A stretch of 64,000 nucleotides of DNA from Ramlibacter agri (GCF_012927085.1 NZ_JABBFX010000001.1:2046001-2110000); one strand, 5' to 3'. Shown: positions 26,603 through 35,002, counted from the first letter of the stretch. Made by a program: numbers and translations. Notes: generated by a model not told the origin, from the sequence alone.

Positions 26603-27589
26603 ATGACCTCGTTCCACGTCTCGCGTCGCGCCCTGCTGGCCGGCGCCGCCCTGGCCACCGTGTCCGCCTTCAGCCTGCCGGCGGCGGCGCAGGCCTATCC
26701 CACGAAGCCGATCCGCCTGGTGGTGGCCGGCCCGGCCGGCGGCAGCGCCGACCTGCTGGCGCGCCTGGTCGCCGAGCCGATGTCCAAGGAGCTGGGCCAG
26801 CCCATCGTCGTCGACAACAAGCTGGGCGCCGGCGGCGTCATCGCCGTCAACGACATCATCGGCTCGCCGCATGACGGCTACACGCTGATGGTGGGCGTGA
26901 GCTCCATCGTCGCCGAGGTGCCGCACATCATCAAGCTGAAGTTCGACCCGGCCAAGGAACTGCGCCCGCTGGCCGAACTGGGGCGCAGCGGCCTGGTGCT
27001 GGTGGCCAACCCTGCGGTGCCGGCGAAGAACCTGAAGGAGCTGGTGAGCTACGCCAAGGCCAAGCCGGGCCTGACCTATGCCTCCTACAGCCCGGGCTCG
27101 CTGTCGCACGTCGAAGGCCTGCTGCTGAACCAGGCTGCCGGCATCGAGCTGGTGCACGTCCCCTACAAGGGCTCCACGATGGCGCTGCAGGACGTGATGG
27201 GCGGCCACGTGCCGCTGATGTTCGACGGCGTGGCGACCTCGCTGCCGCTGATCAAGGGCGGCAAGATCAAGGCCTTCGCGGTCAGCTCGCCGGCGCGCCT
27301 GCCGCAGCTGCCTGACGTGCCGACCTTCAAGGAAGCCGGCTACCCGCAGCTGGAAGCGGTGGCGTGGATGGGCCTGTGGAGCGCGCCGGACGTCCCGGCC
27401 GCCGTGCAGCAGCGCGTGCGCGCCGCGGCGCTGAAGGCGCTGGCCGACCCGGCCACGCGCGCCAAGGTGCTGGACACCGGCTTCGAAGCCGGCCACCCGG
27501 TCAGCACGGAAGACATGCAGAAGAGCCTGCACGCGGACTACGAGCGCGTCGGTGGCGTGCTGCAGGCGATCGGATTCAAGCCTGAGTAA
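26603..27589 (+). CDS. Bug-family periplasmic solute receptor, last gene of operon
   Basis: A 328-residue Bug receptor. The signal peptide carries an RR pair (HVSRRALLAGAALATVSAFS) and is cleaved near AQA-YPTKP. Family motifs are IRLVVAGPAGGSADLLARLV, VDNKLGAGGVIAVND, HDGYTLMVG and VHVPYKGSTMALQD. It is the last of eight co-directional genes and is followed 26 bp later by a strong terminator. It probably binds the operon's substrate or a related acid. No TctA/TctB partner is present, but the MFS protein upstream offers an alternative uptake route. Confidence 0.93.
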   Translation: MTSFHVSRRALLAGAALATVSAFSLPAAAQAYPTKPIRLVVAGPAGGSADLLARLVAEPMSKELGQPIVVDNKLGAGGVIAVNDIIGSPHDGYTLMVGVSSIVAEVPHIIKLKFDPAKELRPLAELGRSGLVLVANPAVPAKNLKELVSYAKAKPGLTYASYSPGSLSHVEGLLLNQAAGIELVHVPYKGSTMALQDVMGGHVPLMFDGVATSLPLIKGGKIKAFAVSSPARLPQLPDVPTFKEAGYPQLEAVAWMGLWSAPDVPAAVQQRVRAAALKALADPATRAKVLDTGFEAGHPVSTEDMQKSLHADYERVGGVLQAIGFKPE

Positions 27590-27615
27590 CAAGGCCTCCA
27601 AGGTGAAGCTTCAGG

Positions 27616-27639
27616 GCCCCGCTTTGCGGGGCTTTTTTT
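27616..27639 (+). terminator. Rho-independent terminator of the eight-gene operon
   Basis: GCCCCGC and GCGGGGC pair around a TTT loop (27616-27632), followed directly by seven T residues. It is the only clear plus-strand terminator within the 18.9-27.6 kb run of genes, supporting one operon. Confidence 0.95.
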
Positions 27640-27678
27640 CGTAGACACGGAACCGCGCGAAATCAAGCCGCGCAGGAG

Positions 27679-27909
27679 TTACGAGGAGCGCGCCCGGTTG
27701 GTCTTGCGGCCCGAGCCCCCGAGGGGCCCGGAGGGGAGCTGCCGCCTCGAGGCCATCTTCTTGCCTCCGCTGTGGAGCTTGTTGGCAGCGGCCCATGCCC
27801 GCGCCTCGGTCTCAGGACGGGCTACGCCTTTTTGGTCGCTTCCTTTCTCGATGGCGCCCGCTTGGCGCTTTGGCTGGTCGGTGGAGGTGGACTTGTCCCC
27901 TTTCGGCAT
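27679..27909 (-). CDS. Small basic hydrophilic protein (often annotated plasmid stabilization protein)
   Basis: A 76-residue Lys/Arg/Ser-rich protein. The N-terminal pattern DQPKRQAGAIEKGSDQKGVA, then ARPETEARAWAAANK and a C-terminal GGKKM...SGPLGGSGRK tail, recall a widespread family of small proteins. In databases these are called plasmid stabilization proteins, without a proven role. GGAG lies 6 bp before the ATG at 27909. It is probably disordered and may be stress-related. It is divergent from the MliC-like lipoprotein gene. Confidence 0.65.
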   Translation of the reverse strand: MPKGDKSTSTDQPKRQAGAIEKGSDQKGVARPETEARAWAAANKLHSGGKKMASRRQLPSGPLGGSGRKTNRARSS

Positions 27910-28114
27910 GTCGGGCTCCTGGAGATGGACGTTCCCGCATGATGGCGCGCTGGCCGAGCACGCGGCGTCGGAGTGAAGGCTCTGTGCAGGAAGGGAATTC
28001 TCGCGCGCCGGGAGCATGAAGAGGCAGCATCCTGCGCGCCTATAGGGCGACTCCGACGCCGCCCGGACACAGCCCTTAAGATTCGAATCCGAAACGCAGG
28101 CGAAGGAACTGGAT

Positions 28115-28432
28115 ATGAACGCATCCATTGCGGTGGCGGCCGCCGCAACGCTCATTCTTGCCGCGTGCGCGTCCGCGCCGCCGCCGCCTGCGGCGTCGAT
28201 CATGCCGTCGCCAACCGACAAGTACCTCTGTGAGAGCGGTACGAAACTTTCCGTCAGGCTGCTCGGCGAAGCCGCCGAAGTGAGCGTCGATGGCGCCGAG
28301 ACCGTGTCACTTGCCGCGCTGGGTAACGACGGTACGACGTTCACCAACGGTCGCCAGACGCTGTTCGTCAAGCAAGGCGTGGTTTCCTGGGCGGTCGGGC
28401 GCATGGCAGCGGAGGCCTGCAAGCCGGGGTGA
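28115..28432 (+). CDS. MliC-like lipoprotein (C-type lysozyme inhibitor family)
   Basis: A 105-residue lipoprotein. The signal peptide ends at a lipobox LAAC (C18), followed by a Pro/Ala linker. The mature domain runs from KYLCESGTKLSVRLLG to GRMAAEAC, with a Cys at each end that can form the MliC disulphide. It also has the beta-strand pattern AEVSVDG, FTNGRQTLFVKQGVVSW. MliC proteins block host lysozyme at the outer membrane. The central SGxxY-type inhibitory loop reads TNGRQTLF, so inhibitory activity is uncertain. It stands alone at the edge of the accessory region. Confidence 0.7.
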   Translation: MNASIAVAAAATLILAACASAPPPPAASIMPSPTDKYLCESGTKLSVRLLGEAAEVSVDGAETVSLAALGNDGTTFTNGRQTLFVKQGVVSWAVGRMAAEACKPG

Positions 28433-28856
28433 GGGTTGGCGCGGCAAGAGCGCGTGTCGATGCAGCACTGGCGTCACCTGCACTTGCTGCGGTTGCAGAC
28501 TTTGCCGGGCGGGCTGCTTCGGGGCTGAGGTGGACGACGCATGCCTCTCTCGAGGCTTGAGGCGGATCTGCGTGTCAGACCAGCGGCCGACTGATCTTCT
28601 GCCTTGAATGGTGGCTCCGGACTGGGGGCGGTCGGTCGGGTTGGTGCTTGCCACCGTCGGCGGTTGCCGATATCCGACGTTCGGCGACGGGCGCGACGAG
28701 CGATCGCGATTGGCCGAACTCGGCCCTCGCGATACGACTCTTCTGCCCCAACTTCCGGCTGACATCCGTCCGCGCGCCCGGACCGCGAGCACGCCCGCGA
28801 GGCATAGCACGGCCACCGTTGTCTTCAGGTACGATGAAGGTCCATTGGCAGCTACG
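28433..28856. other. Gene-free stretch with degenerate repeat
   Basis: No open frame here shows coding character or homology that I recognise. It holds repeat copy A (28620-28717) and leads into the strong Shine-Dalgarno sequence of the 15-codon gene. A promoter for that gene should lie in its last 80 bp, but no clear -35/-10 pair stands out. Confidence 0.5.
28620..28717. repeat. Dispersed degenerate repeat, copy A
   Basis: Its first 25 bases (28620-28644, starting GACTGGGGGCGGTCGG) are identical to copy B at 29142-29166. Its end (GCCGATATCCGACGTT, then CGACGAGCGATCGCGATTGG) resembles copy C at 30431-30473. All three lie between accessory genes. Confidence 0.75.
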
Positions 28857-28868
28857 AAAGGAGGTGAT
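28857..28868 (+). promoter_or_regulatory. Perfect extended Shine-Dalgarno sequence
   Basis: AAAGGAGGTGAT is an uninterrupted 12-base complement of the usual 16S rRNA tail. The GGAGG core ends 4 nt before an ATG that opens a 15-codon frame. Such a long match is rare and implies that the short frame is translated. Confidence 0.75.
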
Positions 28869-28916
28869 ATGTCTTCATTCTCTTGGTCCGAGAGGGACCT
28901 TCCCTACGTGATGTAG
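28869..28916 (+). CDS. 15-codon small gene with perfect Shine-Dalgarno sequence
   Basis: The frame encodes MSSFSWSERDLPYVM and stops at TAG. It is preceded by the 12-base Shine-Dalgarno match and followed 18 bp later by a 10-bp-stem hairpin, so the whole unit looks like a stand-alone tiny gene. The peptide is not hydrophobic enough for a membrane toxin and has no run of one amino acid as an attenuation leader would. I do not recognise it. It could be a small regulatory peptide, a peptide precursor, or the translated part of a small RNA. Confidence 0.5.
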   Translation: MSSFSWSERDLPYVM

Positions 28917-28934
28917 CCAGGTCTCGACCAGACC

Positions 28935-28968
28935 CGCGGGCGCTCCCACCTTTGTGGCAGCGCCCGCG
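28935..28968 (+). terminator. Strong hairpin after the 15-codon gene
   Basis: CGCGGGCGCT (28935-28944) pairs with AGCGCCCGCG (28959-28968). Inside, CCAC pairs with GTGG around a CTTT loop after one C-C mismatch. The following bases are TCATTTTG, so the T-tract is short. It is best read as a terminator of the tiny gene, though a structured small RNA is also possible. Confidence 0.65.
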
Positions 28969-28970
28969 TC

Positions 28971-29312
28971 ATTTTGGGGTGCCCTTTCGCCGTCACCGCT
29001 GTTTTCGACCCGTCAGTGTCGTTCGCGACAATGCTGGCTGAGTACCCCAATGGCCGCATCGGAGCCGACACCGTGACGCCGGCGTCCAGCTTCGACCGGC
29101 CGCAACCGCTGCTAGGTTGATTTGTCCTGGGGATCGCTTGAGACTGGGGGCGGTCGGTCGGGTTGGGCCGCCCCGATGACGGCGACCGCCGATACCTGAC
29201 ATTGGCGGACTGATGCGGCGAGCGAGCGAGATTGGCAGGCAGCGGACGTAAAGGCGATCCGCTGGCCAGGGACGGGTCTGCTGCTAGGTGCCAGGCTGAA
29301 GCGGTAAGGAGG
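28971..29312. other. Gene-free stretch between tiny gene and Ntn hydrolase
   Basis: No supportable gene. It contains repeat copy B (29142-29237) and ends at the stop of the minus-strand Ntn-hydrolase gene. Confidence 0.5.
29142..29237. repeat. Dispersed degenerate repeat, copy B
   Basis: It starts with the same 25 bases as copy A. It then diverges and resumes with CCGCCGATACCTGACATTGG and GCGAGCGAGCGAGATTGG, parallel to copies A and C. Confidence 0.75.
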
Positions 29313-30293
29313 TCAGCGCAGAGAGTTGCGCAGCTTGAACGGGAAAGTGACGCCATTCGGATCATGGGAGGTGCATAGCCTGGTTCCGCTCCTGCGCGAG
29401 ATCGTGGCCAAGCTCCATGTTTCGCTCACTGATTCGAGGCCGATCGCGCCAGGAATCTCCGCCATCGTGAACTCGATCTGTTTCAGCGCTGCCATGCCCA
29501 AGACCTGTATCACGTCAATGACGTCTCGCACGCCTTTACGCTCCTGCTCATTCGCGTAGGCGCGCAACTTCTTCCGGAAGGTTCCATCCGGTTTCCCTCG
29601 CATATCAAATCCAACAGCAGAACGTGTGTACGGCTTTGATGTTGCACGGACGGCGACTTGGTGGTGGACGCGCGCCGACGCTTTAATCGCGCGGACTGCC
29701 TCTTCGTCGAACTCGGGTACGAACTCCAAGCTGCTCGCTGAATAGTCTCGAACCAAGCTCATCGCCGTGTTTCCGATGAAGTTCCGCGTCCCCGGTATGG
29801 TTCCAATGCATAGCCATGGGAACTCCGTTGTTCGAGGATCATCAGGGAACTTCTTCGCCTCCTCCGCTGCGAATTCCGATGCGGTCTGCTGGTGGAGGAC
29901 CGGCTCTCCGGATTCAGAAAGCACGAGGTCGAAGCGTACAAGCCGGCATCGGGTCGGCCCTTTTTGCAGCTTGACGTCACCGTAGATGACAAACGCAAAA
30001 TCTGCCTCCGTTGTGACTCTTCCGAGCTGAGTGAGAGACCTAAAACGCTGACTCAGCCGGTTTCTGAGCGCATCAATCCGGCCTTCAGGCACAGCCTGCT
30101 GAATGAACCGGGCCACGTCGTCGAGGACGAACAGCAGCGTCCCGACGCTACCCGCCACTGAGATGAAAGAATTCTCAGTGGGAAAGATGGTTTTTTGAAA
30201 GCCGTCTTGATAGCCGTTGGTCAGCGTGATGCGAGTGTCTGATACAACGGCAATGCCGTCCGGATTCGCAGAGAAGGCCAAACAAAATGTCAT
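29313..30293 (-). CDS. HslV/proteasome-like Ntn hydrolase
   Basis: A 326-residue protein with no signal peptide. Its start MTFCLAFSANPDGIAVVSDT matches the 20S-proteasome beta/HslV opening. After Met removal the N-terminal Thr would be the nucleophile. Asp in VVSDTR (mature position 18) and Lys in FQKTIF (mature 33) stand at the places of the HslV catalytic D17 and K33. The rest (ISVAGSVGTLLFVLDDVARF) continues the sandwich fold. It is longer than HslV (about 175), with an extra C-terminal part of unknown role. No HslU-like ATPase is adjacent. It is divergent from the Ser/Thr kinase gene and within the defence-type region, so an immune effector protease or processing enzyme is possible. Confidence 0.65.
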   Translation of the reverse strand: MTFCLAFSANPDGIAVVSDTRITLTNGYQDGFQKTIFPTENSFISVAGSVGTLLFVLDDVARFIQQAVPEGRIDALRNRLSQRFRSLTQLGRVTTEADFAFVIYGDVKLQKGPTRCRLVRFDLVLSESGEPVLHQQTASEFAAEEAKKFPDDPRTTEFPWLCIGTIPGTRNFIGNTAMSLVRDYSASSLEFVPEFDEEAVRAIKASARVHHQVAVRATSKPYTRSAVGFDMRGKPDGTFRKKLRAYANEQERKGVRDVIDVIQVLGMAALKQIEFTMAEIPGAIGLESVSETWSLATISRRSGTRLCTSHDPNGVTFPFKLRNSLR

Positions 30294-30430
30294 TTCGGTT
30301 CTTGAAGTTTCCTCAGAGGTGGCGCAGTGGGGGCGTTTGGCGAAGCGCGGCTCGCTACCGAGCCATCGATTTTAGGGCTCAATGCATCGGGTCGAGACGC
30401 GGGTCGCATCCCCCTGGCAAGGCGACTTCC

Positions 30431-30473
30431 GGCCGATACCCGACGTTGGCGACGAGCGATCCCGATTGGCCGA
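30431..30473. repeat. Dispersed degenerate repeat, copy C (partial)
   Basis: GGCCGATACCCGACGTTGGC followed by GACGAGCGATCCCGATTGG matches the second half of copy A with few changes. It lies in the 268-bp gap between the divergent Ntn-hydrolase and kinase genes, where their promoters must also be. Confidence 0.65.
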
Positions 30474-30561
30474 TTGCAGACATTGGTCACCGAACCCAAT
30501 CCACATGCGCCGGATAAACTGCGCCGGCAACAGAGAAATCTGAATTCTCCGCAGCCCCACC

Positions 30562-31788
30562 GTGAACACCCAACCGCCTATCCCCAGCCCCTTGCCCCGC
30601 GAGTATGTTCAGCACCTCGCACGCCAGGGCTTTGACCTGATCGAAGTCCTGGGGCATGGCCTAAGCGGGAGCGTCTATGCGGCCGACCAGCGCAGTCTGC
30701 ATCGAAAGGTGGCAGTGAAGTTCTTCGACAGTGCTTTCGTTCGCGACGACGCCGCAATGCAGAAGAGGTTCGTTCGGGAAGCCAAGCTGCTCGCCCGATT
30801 CCAGCACCCCAACATCCCCTACGTCCTAACTGAAGGCGTACTGGTCGCCGAGCACGGTCAAACACCCTACATGGTCATGGAATACGTTCATGGCCACACG
30901 CTACAGAAAGTCCTTCAAGAGAAGAAAACACTGGAGTTGAGAGCGGCAGTTGATGTTGCTGTTCAAGTGCTAGACGCTCTAGGTTACGCACACGCAAGTC
31001 AAATCGTTCACCGGGACGTTAAGCCGTCCAACATCATGATCGACGCCAGGGATCGCTGCTTCCTCATCGACTTCTCTATAGGCGTGAGCTTTTCGCCAAC
31101 ACAGAAAGGCGTTACACGGGCGACGACAAAAGGGGAAATGCTTGGCTCCCCACCTTACGCTTCGCCTGAACAGCTTCTGGATGCAGCGTCCGTCGATGCG
31201 CGAAGTGACCTTTTTGGCGTGGGTGTCATGCTGGTCGAGATGTTGACGGGAAGCCGCGATCTCACCAACTTGGCGCGCACATTGTCTACATTCCCGCGCG
31301 AGCTGGTGGCTGCCATAGAAAAGGCATGCGCAACCGATCCAAATGGGCGCCATAGCGGAGCAGACGACTTTATCCGCGCCATCGGACGAAAACATCACTC
31401 ATTGCCACGCACTCTGGCGCCAGCGTTGGCCCTATGCACGAACACCAAGTGCCCTGACGCAAATTGGACGAGTCGCGGCTTCTACCGCGGGCCGCGTGTT
31501 ATCAGGGACTCGACCAGCTCATACTGCACGAGTTGCGGCAAGTCGCTCACCTACTTATGCCGAAACTGTGGCTCCTCCGTGGGCGAGACCCCCTACTGCG
31601 GTGGATGCGGGGCGGAGGTTTTCAACATCCCTGAATGCAAGACATGCGGCTCGTGGCTTACTCGAGACTACATGGACTCGATGGGTGCAGCCGGATGCCT
31701 CAAGTGCAAGGACAAGCCGCGCCCACCTCGGCTCACCCCTTCTCCGTCGTCAGGCTTCGACGACATGGACGACGACATACCGTTCTAA
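30562..31788 (+). CDS. Ser/Thr protein kinase with C-terminal zinc ribbons
   Basis: A 408-residue soluble eukaryotic-like kinase. It has the Gly loop VLGHGLSGSVYAA (29-41), catalytic Lys K53 (VAVKFF), HRDVKPSN with D152, and the metal-binding loop IDFSIG, where DFG is changed to DFS (D170). The activation segment ends YASPEQ. After the kinase domain (to about residue 285) come several CxxC pairs (YCTSCGK, YLCRNCGS, YCGGCGA, CKTCGS, CLKCKD), forming two or three zinc ribbons. The tail is acidic (FDDMDDDIPF). There is no membrane segment or PASTA domain, so it is a cytoplasmic kinase. The start is the GTG at 30562. Kinases of this kind occur in anti-phage systems, but a role here is inference. 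Confidence 0.85.
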   Translation: MNTQPPIPSPLPREYVQHLARQGFDLIEVLGHGLSGSVYAADQRSLHRKVAVKFFDSAFVRDDAAMQKRFVREAKLLARFQHPNIPYVLTEGVLVAEHGQTPYMVMEYVHGHTLQKVLQEKKTLELRAAVDVAVQVLDALGYAHASQIVHRDVKPSNIMIDARDRCFLIDFSIGVSFSPTQKGVTRATTKGEMLGSPPYASPEQLLDAASVDARSDLFGVGVMLVEMLTGSRDLTNLARTLSTFPRELVAAIEKACATDPNGRHSGADDFIRAIGRKHHSLPRTLAPALALCTNTKCPDANWTSRGFYRGPRVIRDSTSSYCTSCGKSLTYLCRNCGSSVGETPYCGGCGAEVFNIPECKTCGSWLTRDYMDSMGAAGCLKCKDKPRPPRLTPSPSSGFDDMDDDIPF

Positions 31789-31854
31789 TTTTGGTGCCGG
31801 GAATCGCTAGATTCAAATGACGGCTTCTGACGCGCGGCCGCTAACCTCCGGCTT

Positions 31855-34800
31855 TCACCCCTCTCCTGCCGGCAATACCTTCCGACCGAAGTCAATCTCA
31901 AATCCATCCGGCACCGGCTTAAACGGTTTCGCCGGTGAGCGGTGGCTGCTCTGGAAGGCGCGCAGCGCCTGCACGTCGATCTCGCCGACCACGCAGTAGT
32001 CGGTGATTCCGCCCTTGACCCGCAGCAGGTCGCGCTGCCAGCTCTCTTTGAACGGGGCGCGGATGCGGCTGTCGCCGTATTGGCGGTCGTTGCACTGGAT
32101 GATGTAAGCATGCATGTCCAGTGCGGCGGATTCCACCAGGGCGTTGAAGGTGTCGGTGTCCTGGTTCCACTCGTGCACAAACAGCGCATCCACTTTGCCG
32201 CGCAGGGCTGCGCGGTGGCTGATGTTGGTCAGCTCGCTGCAGACCAGCAGGGCGAAGCGCAGGTCACCGTGTTGCAGGACGGGCGGTGTCTTCCATACCT
32301 TGTCCGGTTTCAGTTCGAGGCCGGCCAAGCGCTCCAGTTCCTGCTCTTCGTGAAAGGCCGGACGCTGTTTGTCCTGCCGGTAGATCATCAGCGAGGGGAA
32401 ACCCAGTCCGTCGTGCGACAGCGCGGCCCACACCTGGTTGCGCACCCGCGCCTTGCTGGCGTGCAGGTATTCGATGCCGGTGATCAGCGAGATACCGCGC
32501 CCCTGCAGCTTGCGGGCGATGCGGATGAACCAGTGCGCAGGCAGGGCCAGCTCGGGCAGCACCAGGTAGCGGCTGTGCTGCGGCTGGGCGATCACGCCAT
32601 CCAGTAAATGGCACAGGCGGGCATAGCGCTGAGCATCGGGGTCAGGCAGGCGCATGACCGAGGCCGTCCAGCTCACCATCTGAGTTTTCCAGCTGGAGAC
32701 GGCAATGCCGTAGCGGCGCTGGGGCTGGCCATCGGGGATCTGCAGTACGCCATGCTTGTCGCATACGGGCGCTGCGTCGCCGAGCGTGAAGCCGCGCACC
32801 GCGAGCACGACGGCCTGCATCGCTTCGCTCTGTGCCGCGTCGTAGGCCGCCTTGTTGAGGATGAACAGCTCTGGCAGGTTGTACGGCCGGGTGGCAAAAA
32901 GCAGGCCATGCGGCAAGCCTTTCAAGCGTATCCACTGAGCCAGGTGCCGCGTGCCATCGAGCACGCTGTCCGGCAGCAGTTCCGCCGCATGGGCGCAGGA
33001 GGACACGAACTTCCTGGCCGGAATGCCGCGCTGCGCGACCATCTCCCGGGGGAGGCCCAGAAAGCGGAACGGCATGTGCGCCAGATCGAAGGAGAACAGC
33101 CGTGCCTGCTGGGCCTGGAAGCCCTTGGGCGACAGATGCCAGTCCAGAAATGAATCGACGTTCAGCGCGGGCAGGTAGTCGTCCATGTGGGCCTGCCAGG
33201 CGGCCTTGCCGTCTTTCGACAAACGTGGCGGTAAGGCGGCGCAGATGCTCTCGCGCACGGTGGTGAAAATCTGCTTCTGCCAGCGCGCCATCAGCTCGGT
33301 AGCGGGCGGCACGCTGTCGCTCGGACAGGCCTTGATGCCCAACTCGCAATGCGCGGTCAGCTGGGCGCAGAGCCGCTCAAGTGCCCGCAGTATCTTGCGC
33401 AGGGCCTCGAAGTCTTCGCAGGCTGTGGCCAGGCGAATGACGCGGGGCAGGTACACCGCCAGATCGAAGAACTGCGGCAGCACCAGCACATGCTGCACAA
33501 ACGCGCGGAAGAAGGCTTGACGGTGTGCCCGCCAGGAGTCTGGCAGAAGGTCGCGCTCGTAGGCCTCAAAGTCGCGCAGCTTGATGGCAAAGCCGGCGCG
33601 GCGCATTGTCAGCGCATCGGCCTTGCGGAGGTTGTCCGCGGCCTCGCCATCGCTTTGTGTGGCGGCCAGTAGGTCGGTGGCCACATGGATGGCCGAACGC
33701 GGCAGGCGCGGCATAGCGCGCCACTCGCTGGCGCGTTCGTGAATCTGATGGGCAATAGCGTCCACCAGGGTTCTGCCCGGCTCGCCCGCCAGCATGAACA
33801 CTTTGTTCTTGGCGTTGGCGAAGCGGATCAGGCTGTCGCTCAGATAGGCGGGCTGGAAGCCGATCTGCTTGTGCTCTTGATCAACCCAGCCGAGCTTGCC
33901 GCCGCACCGTGCGAACACCCAGTCCCACAATTCGGCCGTGGAGCGGAAGCTGGCGCCGTTCTGCATCACCAGCAGGATGTCGTCCACATAGCGGCCGTAG
34001 TAAAGCGGCGCCACTTGCTGTTCAATGATGCGGTCCAATTCGGTCAGCGCCACGTTGGCCACCACGGCTGAGGCGGGCAGGCCAACGGGCAGGCCTTTCT
34101 TGAGCGGTGTCGCTGCGGCCCAGGCGCACAATCCCTGGATGACAAGACGGTGGAGCTTGGCCTGGGTGGGCGTCAGCTCTAGCCCCATCACATCGACTAC
34201 AAAGGCCGGGGCCAGCATGAAGCCGGGATTCAGCTCGTGATAGAACGAGCTGACATCCGCCGTGAGTGCCACGATTTTCTTGTCGGCCTCCAGCGCACTG
34301 CGCATGGCCGCTATACCCTTGTCGCGCCAGTCGCGGAAGGGTTTCAGGTAGGGCTCGAATGAGCCAAGCGAGAGCACGTTGATGCCCTTGCCATCCTGCG
34401 TGCGGCGCAGGCGGTTGCCATAGGCGCAGGGCTTCAGCTCGGCGTCGAAGAGGTGGCCGACCTCCAGCATCCACAAGGTGGACAGCACGTGAAAGTCCAG
34501 GCTGCATTGGGCCATCACCCGGAATTCGGCCTTGGGCTTCTGCGGTTTATCGCCCGCACCCAGCAGATTGCAGGCATGCTCCCATTCATCCGCAGGCGAG
34601 GAAAAGATCAGGCCATTGCCGTGCTGCTCGCGGTACTCGTCCCAGCTCGACATGTCAACCGACTTGGCCGCAAGCGTCCAGCCGCCGATGAAATCGGGCC
34701 GGGTGACCCAGGACTCGTCGTCGCCTTGGAGTTTGACCAGCAAGGCGCTGAGATTGTCGTGAAGGGTATCCTCGTAGTCCGCAATCGCGTCCAGCGAGGC

Positions 34801-34929
34801 ATGGGACGAGTAGTACAGATCGACTTTGGCTTTTCGGTAGGCCAAGCCGAGATCACGGAGACTGATCACTGGAATTCTTTCGCTGGGGCGCCGATGGCAG
34901 TGGAGCTTCGCGACGCACTTGCCACTCAT
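31855..34929 (-). CDS. DRT type 1 (UG1) reverse transcriptase-nitrilase defence protein
   Basis: A 1024-residue fusion. The N-terminal reverse transcriptase has the motif A Asp in LTADVSSFYHEL (D225), a GLPVGLPASAVVANVAL motif near 279-295 and YVDD at 314-317. A helical middle region follows. The C-terminal carbon-nitrogen hydrolase (nitrilase) fold has the catalytic Glu in LVLPELALP (E793) and Cys in LLVCSELTN (C897). This RT-nitrilase architecture is that of Defense-associated RT type 1, reported to protect against phages. The start may be the ATG at 34929 or the GTG at 34869, which lies just before the conserved SLRDLGLAYRKAKVDLYY. It is a stand-alone gene, divergent from a gene with a HEPN-like motif. 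Confidence 0.9.
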   Translation of the reverse strand: MSGKCVAKLHCHRRPSERIPVISLRDLGLAYRKAKVDLYYSSHASLDAIADYEDTLHDNLSALLVKLQGDDESWVTRPDFIGGWTLAAKSVDMSSWDEYREQHGNGLIFSSPADEWEHACNLLGAGDKPQKPKAEFRVMAQCSLDFHVLSTLWMLEVGHLFDAELKPCAYGNRLRRTQDGKGINVLSLGSFEPYLKPFRDWRDKGIAAMRSALEADKKIVALTADVSSFYHELNPGFMLAPAFVVDVMGLELTPTQAKLHRLVIQGLCAWAAATPLKKGLPVGLPASAVVANVALTELDRIIEQQVAPLYYGRYVDDILLVMQNGASFRSTAELWDWVFARCGGKLGWVDQEHKQIGFQPAYLSDSLIRFANAKNKVFMLAGEPGRTLVDAIAHQIHERASEWRAMPRLPRSAIHVATDLLAATQSDGEAADNLRKADALTMRRAGFAIKLRDFEAYERDLLPDSWRAHRQAFFRAFVQHVLVLPQFFDLAVYLPRVIRLATACEDFEALRKILRALERLCAQLTAHCELGIKACPSDSVPPATELMARWQKQIFTTVRESICAALPPRLSKDGKAAWQAHMDDYLPALNVDSFLDWHLSPKGFQAQQARLFSFDLAHMPFRFLGLPREMVAQRGIPARKFVSSCAHAAELLPDSVLDGTRHLAQWIRLKGLPHGLLFATRPYNLPELFILNKAAYDAAQSEAMQAVVLAVRGFTLGDAAPVCDKHGVLQIPDGQPQRRYGIAVSSWKTQMVSWTASVMRLPDPDAQRYARLCHLLDGVIAQPQHSRYLVLPELALPAHWFIRIARKLQGRGISLITGIEYLHASKARVRNQVWAALSHDGLGFPSLMIYRQDKQRPAFHEEQELERLAGLELKPDKVWKTPPVLQHGDLRFALLVCSELTNISHRAALRGKVDALFVHEWNQDTDTFNALVESAALDMHAYIIQCNDRQYGDSRIRAPFKESWQRDLLRVKGGITDYCVVGEIDVQALRAFQSSHRSPAKPFKPVPDGFEIDFGRKVLPAGEG

Positions 34930-35002
34930 GGCACTCGGGACAATTGCTACGAATCGATCTTCAGTTTACACAGTGATTCGGTGTGGCTTGTTCAACTGAC
35001 GC

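Noticed and set aside
28608..28916. A 102-residue frame containing the 15-codon gene
   Set aside because: The upstream part runs through repeat copy A and lacks coding character. The perfect Shine-Dalgarno sequence points to the internal ATG.
31855..34929. Retron or group II intron reverse transcriptase
   Set aside because: The C-terminal nitrilase domain and lack of an msr/msd or intron structure fit DRT type 1 instead.
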